Shown here: positions 32,689 to 41,383 of the stretch, piece after piece | Position numbering within the stretch: position 1 is the first letter of the stretch | Layout of the letters: each line of letters opens with the position of its first letter | Source: Streptomyces globosus | GTDB taxonomy: Bacteria > Actinomycetota > Actinomycetes > Streptomycetales > Streptomycetaceae | Assembly (NCBI RefSeq): GCF_003325375.1 | Contig: NZ_CP030862.1 | Span: 3,909,501 to 3,973,500, forward strand | Direction: 5' to 3' | Length of the DNA stretch: 64,000 nucleotides | Translations under genes and position numbers: made by a program | Notes under the pieces: generated by a model | What the model saw: only the letters and a program-made list of their open reading frames with translations | Databases searched by the model: none | Told to the model about the DNA's origin: nothing

Positions 32689-32701
32689 CATGCCAGGCAT
32701 G
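32689..32701. promoter_or_regulatory. Palindrome upstream of lipoprotein gene
   Basis: CATGCCAGGCATG is a perfect 6-1-6 palindrome about 60 bases upstream of the lipoprotein ATG on the minus strand. It could be an operator for a dimeric regulator; which one is unknown. Confidence 0.35.
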
Positions 32702-32819
32702 TCCATCACAAACGTCGGTATCCGGCCATCACGGGCGTACCGGGAGATCGACGGCGCGTGTCCCGGGCGCCGCGGTCTGTTACCCCCGAACGGCATCGAA
32801 GGCGTCCCTGCTCGGGTAA

Positions 32820-32838
32820 GCCCTTGCCGGACAAGGGC
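32820..32838 (-). terminator. Possible terminator of the PP2C phosphatase gene
   Basis: Seven-base perfect stem GCCCTTG/CAAGGGC with loop CCGGA, about 155 bases after the phosphatase stop on the minus strand. Short, so weak. Confidence 0.35.
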
Positions 32839-32992
32839 GTTGCTGCCGTCGGCTGCCGCGGGCGATGCCGGGAACGGTGCGGCGGGGAGGGCGGGCAGGT
32901 CGGCGGGATCGGTTCCGCGGGTGGTCGGGATCGCGGCCGCCCGTGTCCGGAAGTGAGCGGTGCGGTCTCGGTACGGGGCGCGGGGCGGCGCG

Positions 32993-35281
32993 TCAGTCGC
33001 CGGGCAGGCGGGAGCGCAGCAGCAGGAGCGCGATGTCGTCGGTCACGGGCACCCGGCCGCGGGCGTGGCGGAGGAGGTCGTCCGCGACGGCTTCGAGTGG
33101 CCGGTCCCCCGCGGCGCGGGCGAGGTGGGCCGCGACGCCGGCGATGGTCTCCTCGATGTCGAGGGCCGGGCTCTCGACCAGCCCGTCGGTGTAGAACGCG
33201 AGCAGGCATCCCGGCTCGAAGGGGATCTCGGCAGCCGTGTACCCGGCGTCGGGGTCGATGCCGAGCAGCAGCCCGGGCGGGAGGGCCACGACCTCCGCGG
33301 TCCCGTCGGCGCGGCGCAGCAGCGGCGGCGGGTGCCCGGCGGTGGCCAGGCGGGCCCGGTGGCGGCCGAGGTCGATGTGCGCGTACAGGCAGCTGGTGAA
33401 CAGGCCGGGCTCCAGGTCGGTGAGCAGCCGGTTGGTACGGGCGAGGACCTCGGCGGGCGGGGCGCCGGCCGAGGCGTGCACGGCGGTGCGGACCTGGCCC
33501 ATGAGGGCGGCGGCGCCGACGTTGTGGCCCTGGACGTCGCCGATCGCGGCGGCGGCCGTCGTGCCGTCGATGTGGATCAGGTCGTAGAAGTCGCCGCCGA
33601 TGTCCAGGCCGTGCCCGGCGGGCAGGTAGCGGGCGGCCACCTCCAGGCGGGGGACGTACGGCAGGTCGTGGGGCAGCAGCCCGGTCTGGAGGCTGCGGGC
33701 CAGCTGGTAGGCCGAGTCGTAGAGCCGGGCGCGCTCCAGGGCCTGGGCGATCAGGCCCGCTATCGAGGTGAGGACGGCCTTCTCGCCGGCGGCGAAGGGC
33801 CGGGGGCGGGAGTACGCGAGCACGAGGCAGCCCACCGGCCGGTTCGAGGTGATGAGCGGGACGAAGCCCCAGGCCCCCATCCCGTCCTCGATGTCGGAGC
33901 CGGGGTAGGCGGCCCGCAGTGCGGCCGGACTCTCGAAGAAGAGCGGGGTGCGGGTGCGGATGACCTCGGTCGTCGCGCTCTCGGCGGTGACGGGCAGGCC
34001 GTCGTAGCGGGTCATGAGCTCGTCCGTGTAGCCGCGGTGGCCGACGATCCGCAGCCGCCGCTCCTCCTCGACGAGCAGGGCCATGGCCTGCGCGCCGAGG
34101 GCGGGCACCAGCTGGTCGGCCGCCTTGTCGACGACGTCCTGGGCGTGCGCGGCCTCGGTGAGACTGGCCGCCAGGTGCATCAGCTGGTAGAGGGCGGTGG
34201 CACGGCTCGGGCCGGGCGCCACGCTCTGCTCCGGGCTCGGCCCGGACGCCGTGGGCGGGCGGGCGGCGTCCGCGGCCGGCCCGGAGCGGGCGGGTGCGGA
34301 CGCAGGCGGCGGTTCGACGGCCTCGTCGGGACCGAGGGCGCCCGCGGCGGACGCGGCAGGCACGCCGCCGGCGGTGATCCGGACGCTGATGCCCGAGTCG
34401 TCCGGGTGGAGGTCGAAGCGCACCCGGTGGCCGGCCGGGTGCACGGCGGTGAAGCTGCGCGGCAGCCGGCTCATCACGGCCGCCCGGTAGTGCTCCTCGA
34501 TCGCGGGGGTGTCCATCCAGGGCAGGGCCTCCCACGGCAGCGCGCCGACGAGCCGCCGGCCCGGGGAGCCCAGCAGGTCGGCCGCCTCCTGCGTGATGAA
34601 GGTGATCCTCCCGTTCAGGTCCAGCGCGCAGCTCCCGCCGGGCAGCCGCCGGATGAAGGCCATGGCGGCGGCCGCCTCGACGGGTCCCGGGGTGGGCGGC
34701 GGCCGCGGCGCCAGGATGACCGGGTGGGCGGCCGCGCGGACCGGGTGGCCCTCCCCGGCGGATCGGCGCAGGATGCCGGCCAGGCGCGCGCACCCGGCCG
34801 CGAGGGCCTGCCTCTCGCGCTCGGCGAGCTCGGGCCCGTGGGAGCCGGGCCACAGCATGACCAGGCCGGCGCCCGCCGCCGCGCCCGCCTCGGGGTCGGT
34901 GTCGAGCGGGGTGGCGGCGAGGGAGAAGCGGTAGGGGACGACGAGGCCGAGGCGCGGGTACCGGCTCGCCGTCTCCTCCCGGCCGCCCAGCCACACCAGC
35001 CGCCGCTCGCGGACCGCGTCCGCGACAGGGATGGGGTCCCGCAGCGCGACCCGCGACCAGGGGACAGCGAATTCGCGGGCCACGCCGATCGTCAGCGCGA
35101 GGTGCAGCATGCCCTGCGCGGGGGCCGGCAGGTACAGCATGCCGATCGACGCGCCGGCCGCGGCGCGGAGGTCGAGCAGCGCCTCGCCCAGCCGCCGGTG
35201 GCCGGCACCGGGGTCCCGCGCCGGTGTGTCTCCCACGTGACCATGGTGGCCCAAGGCCGGCCCTTCGCGCGCTCCGGGCAC
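32993..35281 (-). CDS. PP2C/SpoIIE-type serine phosphatase with GAF and PAS domains
   Basis: A protein of up to 762 residues. An N-terminal GAF-like region (about 25-175) is followed by a PAS-like segment (about 205-300: AAMAFIRRLPGGSCALDLNG, RITFITQEAADLLG), a Pro/Ala linker, a GAF domain (about 360-510) and a C-terminal SpoIIE PP2C domain (about 520-760). Metal-binding phosphatase motifs are GGDFYDLIHIDG, IGDVQGHNVGAAALMGQVRT, TAGHPPPLLRR and FYTDGLVESP with ITDDIALLLL-type VTDDIALLLLRSR. Such proteins dephosphorylate anti-sigma antagonists. No membrane segments are seen. The start is uncertain: GTG 35281, TTG 35254 and GTG 35236 are all in frame. Confidence 0.88.
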   Translation of the reverse strand: MPGAREGPALGHHGHVGDTPARDPGAGHRRLGEALLDLRAAAGASIGMLYLPAPAQGMLHLALTIGVAREFAVPWSRVALRDPIPVADAVRERRLVWLGGREETASRYPRLGLVVPYRFSLAATPLDTDPEAGAAAGAGLVMLWPGSHGPELAERERQALAAGCARLAGILRRSAGEGHPVRAAAHPVILAPRPPPTPGPVEAAAAMAFIRRLPGGSCALDLNGRITFITQEAADLLGSPGRRLVGALPWEALPWMDTPAIEEHYRAAVMSRLPRSFTAVHPAGHRVRFDLHPDDSGISVRITAGGVPAASAAGALGPDEAVEPPPASAPARSGPAADAARPPTASGPSPEQSVAPGPSRATALYQLMHLAASLTEAAHAQDVVDKAADQLVPALGAQAMALLVEEERRLRIVGHRGYTDELMTRYDGLPVTAESATTEVIRTRTPLFFESPAALRAAYPGSDIEDGMGAWGFVPLITSNRPVGCLVLAYSRPRPFAAGEKAVLTSIAGLIAQALERARLYDSAYQLARSLQTGLLPHDLPYVPRLEVAARYLPAGHGLDIGGDFYDLIHIDGTTAAAAIGDVQGHNVGAAALMGQVRTAVHASAGAPPAEVLARTNRLLTDLEPGLFTSCLYAHIDLGRHRARLATAGHPPPLLRRADGTAEVVALPPGLLLGIDPDAGYTAAEIPFEPGCLLAFYTDGLVESPALDIEETIAGVAAHLARAAGDRPLEAVADDLLRHARGRVPVTDDIALLLLRSRLPGD

Positions 35282-35345
35282 GGCCGGGCGGCGGGCGCGC
35301 GGCGGGCGGGCGGCGGGCGGGCGGCGGGCGGCGGGCGGGCGGGCA
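35281..35345. repeat. GGGC/GGCG low-complexity run
   Basis: About 65 bases made almost only of GGGC, GCGGGC and GGCG units, between the phosphatase start and the chitinase stop. Multiple GGG tracts could form a G-quadruplex. Confidence 0.6.
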
Positions 35346-35375
35346 CGGTCGGGGCGGCCGTACGGGGGACCGGGG

Positions 35376-36866
35376 TCAGGAGCGGGCTGCGAAGGCCTTC
35401 GTGAAGGCCAGCGGCTCCTGGAGAATGGAGGAGCAGGTGGCGTCGGCCTGGTTCTTGGCGCCGCCGGGGCACTGCTTGTCCCGGGCCCCCGACCACATGG
35501 AGAGCCAGCCCAGTCCCTTGGCGCGGGCGAAGTCGGCGAGCTGTCCGGCGTCCTCGACGGTGAATATCTCGGTCACCACGTCGTTGACGCCGATCATCGG
35601 CGTCACGGCGACCTTCTTCCACGCCTCGGCGTCGGACAGCCCGAACACGCCCTTGACCTGCGCCTGGGTCGCCGTGGCCGCCTGGACGGCGTAGTCGCCC
35701 ATGTCGCCGCTGTACGCCGGCCCGTAGTCCATGGCCATGACGTTGACGGCGGAGACGGCCACGCCGTTGCGCCTGGCGTCGGCGAGGAGGTCGACTCCGG
35801 GCTGGGTCAGCCCCTCCGGCATGACGGGCAGGGTGAAGGAGACGTCGAGCCCGGGGTGCTTCTTCTGCAGGAGCGCGACGGCCTGGGCGCGCCGCGTGTT
35901 GGCGGCCTTGTCGGGCAGGGCCGCGCCCTCCACGTCGAAGTCGGCCTTGGTGAGCCCGTACGCCTCGACGACCTTGCCGTACGCGGCCGCGAGCTCGGCC
36001 GCAGAGGAGCAGGTGAGGGCGAGCTCGGAGCCGGCGGCGCCGCCGAAGGACACGCGGACGTCGCCGCCCTTGGCGCGCAGGGCCGCGATCTGGGAGGCGA
36101 CGCGGTCGGAGCCGAGGGCGGTGGTGCCGCCCCACATCGGGTTGCAGCCGCCGCCCGAGGTGACGAAGGCCAGGTTGAACTCCTTGACCCCGGTCTGGTC
36201 GGCGGTGGCGAGGAGGTCGTACGCCGGGTACAGCGAGGTGTCCACGTACGGCGCGAACCGGGCGCCCGTGCCGCCGGGCGGGCGGCCGGTGGAGGTGGCG
36301 GTGGGCTTCGGGGCGGGGGCGGTGGGCGAGGCCGTGGCCGTCGGGCCGGTCGTCGGCCGGGTGGTGGGGGCGGCGGTGGCCGTGGGGGCGGTGGTGGGGC
36401 GGCCGCTGGGGCTGGGTGCCGGGCCGGTGCCGGGGCCGCACTTGACCTTGTTGATCAGGCACCCCGTGGGGTTGCCGGGGGTGCTCTGGGCCGCGGTGAC
36501 GAATCCGACGGTGGTGGAGGCTCCGGGGGCGAGGCCCCCGGTGGCCCAGCGGGGCGGCTTGACGGTGACGCGGCTGCCGCTGACGGTCTGTTCGCCGTTC
36601 CAGAGGGAGGAGAGGGCCGTGCCGGCGGGCAGGTCGAACTCCAGGGTCCAGTCCTTCAGGGTCTCCCGGCCGGTGTTGGTGATGACGTACTGGCCGGTGT
36701 AGCCGGTGGACCAGCTGCTGGACCGGGTGAAGGCGGCGCCCGCCGAGGCGGCCTGGGCGGTGCCGGTCAGGGCGAGCGCGGTGCCGCCGACGGCTGCCGT
36801 CAGGGCGAGCGCGCCGGCCGCCTTGGCCTTGCCGCCGAGCCTGCGGCGGTGTGAGTTCCGGGTCAT
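35376..36866 (-). CDS. Secreted GH18 chitinase with CBM2 domain
   Basis: A 496-residue secreted glycoside hydrolase. Signal peptide ends near GTAQA-AS. A CBM2 (cellulose/chitin-binding) domain follows: FTRSSSWSTGYTGQYVITNT, LSSLWNGEQTVSGSRVTVKP, ending in two Cys. A Thr/Pro/Ala linker of about 60 residues leads to the GH18 barrel, which shows VRVSFGGAAG and the catalytic KADFDVEGAAL (Glu is the acid of the DxDxE motif), then VNVMAMDYGPAYSG. It should hydrolyse chitin or related beta-1,4 GlcNAc polymers. ATG 36866 is preferred over 36881 because GAGGCAGG precedes it. No DasR-like element was seen in the upstream 290 bases. Confidence 0.87.
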   Translation of the reverse strand: MTRNSHRRRLGGKAKAAGALALTAAVGGTALALTGTAQAASAGAAFTRSSSWSTGYTGQYVITNTGRETLKDWTLEFDLPAGTALSSLWNGEQTVSGSRVTVKPPRWATGGLAPGASTTVGFVTAAQSTPGNPTGCLINKVKCGPGTGPAPSPSGRPTTAPTATAAPTTRPTTGPTATASPTAPAPKPTATSTGRPPGGTGARFAPYVDTSLYPAYDLLATADQTGVKEFNLAFVTSGGGCNPMWGGTTALGSDRVASQIAALRAKGGDVRVSFGGAAGSELALTCSSAAELAAAYGKVVEAYGLTKADFDVEGAALPDKAANTRRAQAVALLQKKHPGLDVSFTLPVMPEGLTQPGVDLLADARRNGVAVSAVNVMAMDYGPAYSGDMGDYAVQAATATQAQVKGVFGLSDAEAWKKVAVTPMIGVNDVVTEIFTVEDAGQLADFARAKGLGWLSMWSGARDKQCPGGAKNQADATCSSILQEPLAFTKAFAARS

Positions 36867-37158
36867 GACTGCCTGCCTCATCGGTGCGGGGACGGGGGGG
36901 ACGGGGCAGCACGCTAGCGAGCCGGAACCGGGCAGAACGCCTGTCCGGGCCCCGCTGCCCCGATCTTGAGGCGGGCTTAAGGAAGGGATCGGGAAGGGTT
37001 AACGGGGCACGGGCGCCGGCCACGCACGGTAGGCGGCCGTGCACCCGTCAGGACGAAATACGTAGGCCCATCCGCCCATATGACGATCCTTCTCATCAAG
37101 GGCGGCGGGCTGCCGTCCGAAAAGCCGGAGGACCAACCGCCTCGTCGAGGAGACGTGC

Positions 37159-38394
37159 ATGATCCCTGGGCGCACCCCCCGGCCCTCCTTCGGCCCTCTT
37201 CCGGGCCGCGGCACCTGGCTCAGGGGCGGCGCGCTCGCGTCGCTCGCCCTCGTGCTGACGGGGCTCACGAGTCCTACGGCCGCGGTCGTGCCGCGCGCCG
37301 CCGCCCCCCTCGCCGGCACGCCGGCGGCCCCGGGAGACGAGGGCCCCTGCCCCGAAGGCGCACCGCTCGGGCCCGGTGCGGCGGCTGCCCGGCCGGGGCA
37401 GGCCGGTCCGCCGCCGGGCGGCGTGGACGAGGCGCCCCCCGACTACCTCGCGGCCGACGTGCTGGGCCGGTACACGGAGAGCCGGCAGCAGCCTGCGGCG
37501 GTCGCGCAGCAGACGGCGGCAGGGGACGACCGCACCGGGTGCCGCAGGGGCCCCACGGGGCCGGTGGGGCCGAAGGGCCCGGCCGGACCGAAGGGGCCGG
37601 CGGGCCCGACGGGTCCGACGGGTCCGGCCGGGCCGGCGGGCCCTGCCGGAGACGACGGCGTGGACGGGCAGGACGGCCTGGACGGGACACCGGGGGCGAC
37701 GGGCGCCACAGGCATCCCAGGCGTCACCGGGGCCACAGGCGCGACCGGCGCGACCGGCGCGACCGGCACCACAGGCATCCCAGGCGCCACCGGGGCCACA
37801 GGGGCCACCGGCGAAACGGGGCTGCAGGGCGCCACGGGAGCCACCGGCCCCACCGGGGCAGCGGGTGAAGCAGGGGCTGCGGGGGCCGCCGGACCCGCCG
37901 GCCCGACCGGAGCCACCGGAGCCACCGGTGCGACCGGCGGGACAGGGGCCCCGGGCGCCACGGGCGCCACCGGGGCCACGGGCGCGACCGGAGCCACGGG
38001 CGCGACCGGGGCCGCCGGGCCGTGTTCCGACATCGACAGCTACGCCCCGTCGCGCGCGGAGGGGTTCCACGCGGTGCTCACGGACGGCACCGCCTTCGCG
38101 GGGCGGGCGGTTCCCTTCGGTGGTCCTGTCATCGCCTGGCAGGACCTGACGAACCCCGTCGCCGTCGGCACGGACCCCGCCAACCCCGGCTATCCGGCCG
38201 GCGCCTGTGCCATCGGCATCGAGGCCCAGGGCGATGACGCCTACGTCAACGTCGTCACGGCAGCCGGCGCGGTCTGGCAGACGCACGGCGATGTCAACGG
38301 GGCGGGCTTCGTCTGGGACGAGCCCTGGGTGCAGCGGACGACCCCGGCCCCGGTGGTCCGGCGCGGCCTGAAGCCGTCGGGACCACACGGCTGA
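37159..38394 (+). CDS. Secreted collagen-like protein (about 52 Gly-X-Y repeats)
   Basis: A 411-residue exported protein. Signal peptide at about 20-45 (GGALASLALVLTGLTSPTAA). Residues 131-286 are about 52 uninterrupted Gly-X-Y triplets, starting GPTGPVGPKGPAGPKGPAGP and dominated by Gly-Ala-Thr. Lys-Gly and Asp-Asp-Gly/Asp-Gly interruptions of charge sit near the N-terminal end. A globular C-terminal domain of about 120 residues follows (CSDIDSYAPSRAEGFHAVLT), with Cys at each end. It should form a triple helix like bacterial collagen-like proteins and act at the surface, perhaps in adhesion (inference). GAGGAGACGTGC gives the ribosome-binding site. DNA repeats of GGCGCGACC underlie the array. 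Confidence 0.88.
   Translation: MIPGRTPRPSFGPLPGRGTWLRGGALASLALVLTGLTSPTAAVVPRAAAPLAGTPAAPGDEGPCPEGAPLGPGAAAARPGQAGPPPGGVDEAPPDYLAADVLGRYTESRQQPAAVAQQTAAGDDRTGCRRGPTGPVGPKGPAGPKGPAGPTGPTGPAGPAGPAGDDGVDGQDGLDGTPGATGATGIPGVTGATGATGATGATGTTGIPGATGATGATGETGLQGATGATGPTGAAGEAGAAGAAGPAGPTGATGATGATGGTGAPGATGATGATGATGATGATGAAGPCSDIDSYAPSRAEGFHAVLTDGTAFAGRAVPFGGPVIAWQDLTNPVAVGTDPANPGYPAGACAIGIEAQGDDAYVNVVTAAGAVWQTHGDVNGAGFVWDEPWVQRTTPAPVVRRGLKPSGPHG
37549..38019 (+). repeat. Coding minisatellite of collagen triplets
   Basis: Tandem 9-base variants of GGCGCGACC / GGAGCCACC encode Gly-X-Thr/Ala triplets inside the collagen-like gene. The strongest runs are at 37738-37770 and 37910-38010. Length variation by slippage is likely. 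Confidence 0.8.
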
Positions 38395-38400
38395 CGCCCG

Positions 38401-38424
38401 GCGGGGCGCCGAAGCGCCGCCCCC
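38401..38424. terminator. Hairpin between collagen-like and ArsR genes
   Basis: GGCGGGGCGC-CGAA-GCGCCGCCCC forms a stem of about 9 bp with one bulge, between the convergent ends at 38394 and 38458. Confidence 0.45.
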
Positions 38425-38457
38425 GGCCGGTCCCGTCGTCCCGCCGCCCCGACCCGC

Positions 38458-38820
38458 TCAGGTGCGGGCCGGGGCCGGTTCGGGCTGGCTCGGCGGGCCC
38501 TGCCTCAGCTCGGCGAGCAGTTCGTTCCGCCCGGCCAGCATCTCGGTCAGGATGCGGCGGGCGGCCCGCAGCAGGTCGGCGACGTCGCCGCCGGCCAGGG
38601 CGTAGGTGACCGTGGAGCCCTCGCGGGTGGACACCACGATCCCCGAGCGCCGCAGGACGGCCAGCTGCTGGGAGAGGCTGGACGCCTCGATGTCGATCTG
38701 GGCGAGCAGTTCACGGACGGGCATCGGCCCGCCCTGCAGGAGTTCGAGGACCCGGATGCGGACCGGGTGGCCGAGCATCCGGAAGAACTCGGCCTTCGCC
38801 TGGTACAGCGGCACCTGCAT
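38458..38820 (-). CDS. ArsR/SmtB-family helix-turn-helix regulator
   Basis: A 120-residue winged helix-turn-helix repressor: MQVPLYQAKAEFFRMLGHPV, RIRVLELLQGGPMPVRELLA, recognition helix IDIEASSLSQQLAVLRRSGI, wing STREGSTVTYALAG. No Cys ligands for metals of the ELCVCDL type are visible in the helix, so it may sense something other than arsenite, or be regulated by redox or a small molecule. A perfect 22-bp palindrome is 121 bases upstream of this ATG; a GTG at 38913 would extend the protein by 31 residues and bring the palindrome to 28 bases. No target gene lies directly downstream. Confidence 0.85.
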   Translation of the reverse strand: MQVPLYQAKAEFFRMLGHPVRIRVLELLQGGPMPVRELLAQIDIEASSLSQQLAVLRRSGIVVSTREGSTVTYALAGGDVADLLRAARRILTEMLAGRNELLAELRQGPPSQPEPAPART

Positions 38821-38940
38821 ACCCACGACGCTCCTGCTGCTCCTCGGACCGTGGCCGCGCCCCGCCCGGCGCGGCCTCCCCACCATCGTCGCGTCCCGCC
38901 GACCCGCGCGCACCCGAAGTTGACCGGTTTCGGATGTGTG

Positions 38941-38962
38941 GACTTGAAGATGTCTTCAAGTC
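38941..38962. promoter_or_regulatory. Perfect 22-bp palindrome, probable ArsR operator
   Basis: GACTTGAAGA-TG-TCTTCAAGTC: two identical 10-base arms with a 2-base spacer, matching the TTGAA...TTCAA layout of ArsR/SmtB operators (12-2-12 type). It lies in the short gap between the ArsR gene and the roadblock gene, and is more AT-rich than its surroundings. Confidence 0.7.
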
Positions 38963-38994
38963 GTGGGCATGCGTGGGCCGGTGGGAACGCGCCG

Positions 38995-39369
38995 CTAGAG
39001 CTCCAGTTCCGCCTCGATGCGGCGGAGCTGGTGGCGGGCCATCGCCAGGTTGGACTTGCCCTTGTCCAGCACCAGGTAGAGGAACAGGCCCGCGCCGCTG
39101 CGGCTGCGCAGCAGCCTGATCAGGTGGTACTGGCCGCCGAGCGTGATGAGCACGTCCTCCAGGTCGTCCTGGAGCCCGAGCATCTCCATCGTGCGGACCT
39201 TCGCCCGGATCACGTCCGTGTTCCCCGCCGCGGCGACCGTCAGGTCCAGCTCCTTGCCGCCGCCGAGGGTTCCCAGGGCCATACCGCTGGTGTAGTCCAC
39301 CAGCGCCGCCCCGAGCGCACCGTCGATCGCGGTCATCGCTTCCTTCAGCGAAACTTCCACGTTGGCCAT
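38995..39369 (-). CDS. Roadblock/LC7-like small protein
   Basis: A 124-residue cytoplasmic protein with roadblock-like character: MANVEVSLKEAMTAIDGALG, AALVDYTSGMALGTLGGGKE, LDLTVAAAGNTDVIRAKVRT and QYHLIRLLRSRSGAGLFLYL. Actinobacteria use such proteins with GTPases in conservon-like modules, but no GTPase is adjacent here. An alternative reading is a stand-alone hypothetical of the same family. The gene is in line with the ArsR gene, 175 bases upstream of it, and the ArsR-type palindrome falls between them. Confidence 0.7.
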   Translation of the reverse strand: MANVEVSLKEAMTAIDGALGAALVDYTSGMALGTLGGGKELDLTVAAAGNTDVIRAKVRTMEMLGLQDDLEDVLITLGGQYHLIRLLRSRSGAGLFLYLVLDKGKSNLAMARHQLRRIEAELEL

Positions 39370-39523
39370 GGCCGTCCTCCGTCGTACTGCTTTCGCCGTT
39401 CATCCGGCGCCGGATCTTCCGTGACGGGACGCTACCGATCCTGCGGCGGCGTACGGGCGGATCCGTGAATTCGGCTCAAAACCAACGCCTGTTGGGTACG
39501 GTGGACGGTCCTGCTGATCACCG

Positions 39524-40186
39524 TCAGGCAGCGAGCGCGGCCGGCCCGTCGAGGTGCGCCGCGGCCGTCCGCCAGGCTTCGGTGACGGCCCGGCGGGCCT
39601 GCCGGGTGCGGGCGGCGCTGTCGCCGGTGAGGCCGACCGGCGCCCCCACGTGGACGTGGAGGCCGGGGCGGCGCAGGGGCGCGGTGGCCAGGCCGGCGAT
39701 CTGCTTGGCCGCGCTGCCGGAGGTCACGCGCCGGGCGCCGGCCTGCCCGAGCGGGACGACGGGCGCGCCGGTGCGCTCGGCCAGCCGGGCGAGTCCGCTG
39801 CGGAAGGCGCCGGGCGCGGCCTCGCCGGCGTCCGGGCGGGCGGGGATGCCTCCCTCGGCGTACATGAGGACGAGCCTGCCGCGCTCCAGGGCGGCTTCGG
39901 CCAGGTCCAGGGCGTCGGCGGCGCTGCGGTGGCCGCGGCGGACGGGGATGTGCCCCTCGCGGACGAGGAGCGGGCCGAGGACGGGAATCCGCCACAGTCC
40001 GGCGGCGGCCATCACGACCGGTTCGACGCCGAGGCGGCGCAGGGCCGCGAGGACGACGGCCGGGTCGGCGAGGGAGGTGTGGTTGGCGGCGATGATGCTG
40101 CCCGGCGCGAGGTGGGCCCCGGTGTGCGTGGTCACGGACAGGCGTCCGAACGCGGGCACGAGGGTGTCGGCGAGGCGGCTGAGCAT
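39524..40186 (-). CDS. PlsC-like 1-acylglycerol-3-phosphate acyltransferase
   Basis: A 220-residue acyltransferase of the PlsC/LPLAT family, transferring acyl chains to lysophosphatidate or a related acceptor. The catalytic NHTSLAD in SIIAANHTSLADPAVVLAAL is motif I (NHxxxxD type), IPVRRGHRSAADALDLAEAA is motif II, YAEGGIPARPDAGEA is motif III with the EGG core, and APVVPLGQAGARRV is motif IV. No strong membrane helix is seen, so it may be peripheral. It is divergent from glpF; glycerol phosphate chemistry links the neighbours. Substrate range is unknown. Confidence 0.82.
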   Translation of the reverse strand: MLSRLADTLVPAFGRLSVTTHTGAHLAPGSIIAANHTSLADPAVVLAALRRLGVEPVVMAAAGLWRIPVLGPLLVREGHIPVRRGHRSAADALDLAEAALERGRLVLMYAEGGIPARPDAGEAAPGAFRSGLARLAERTGAPVVPLGQAGARRVTSGSAAKQIAGLATAPLRRPGLHVHVGAPVGLTGDSAARTRQARRAVTEAWRTAAAHLDGPAALAA

Positions 40187-40490
40187 GGCGGTTCTCCGTT
40201 CTCCACCGCGGTGTTCCCCACCGCGTGCCGCCATGGTCGGCGGCGGGCGGTGCCCGGGGCATGAGCGGTCGTACTCAGGACGGCCCGGCGCGGTACCCAT
40301 CCGCGGCGGGCCGTGCCGCGGCGCATGCTCATGCAGCGGAGGCAGGCGGGCCCGGCGGTCTCCCGGGTGCGGGAGCGGGCCCGGTGCTGCACTCTGGGCA
40401 AGGATCACCCTGCGCGCCCCTCCGGGCGGCGGGTTGAGCGGGAGGACTCGGGCTATGGCCGGTCCTGGGCCGGCGGGAAGCGGGACTTCC
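40187..40490. other. 304-bp divergent region between acyltransferase and glpF
   Basis: No gene or known glycerol-operon operator was recognised. It should hold the promoters of both units. GGGAGGACT before ATG 40455 is an alternative glpF start. Confidence 0.45.
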
Positions 40491-41336
<846 letters not shown>

Positions 41337-41383
41337 CCCGGCACCGGCCCGGCCCCACCCTGTCCCTACGAGAGGCGGCACCC

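Larger units (their letters stand above)
32630..32992. other. 363-bp intergenic region with two inverted repeats
   Basis: No gene is supported. It holds a 13-bp palindrome CATGCCAGGCATG (32689-32701), 60-70 bases upstream of the lipoprotein start, and a hairpin GCCCTTG-CCGGA-CAAGGGC (32820-32838), which may end the phosphatase transcript. Confidence 0.5.

Noticed and set aside
35281..35345. Telomere-like or origin-like sequence
   Set aside because: No palindrome series of a linear-chromosome end or DnaA boxes; only a short GC repeat.
36867..37158. DasR (dre) or chitinase direct-repeat operator upstream of the GH18 gene
   Set aside because: No TGGTCTAGACCA-like element could be found.
37549..38019. 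CRISPR-like or transposon-like tandem repeat
   Set aside because: Repeats are 9-base coding units of one collagen frame without spacers.
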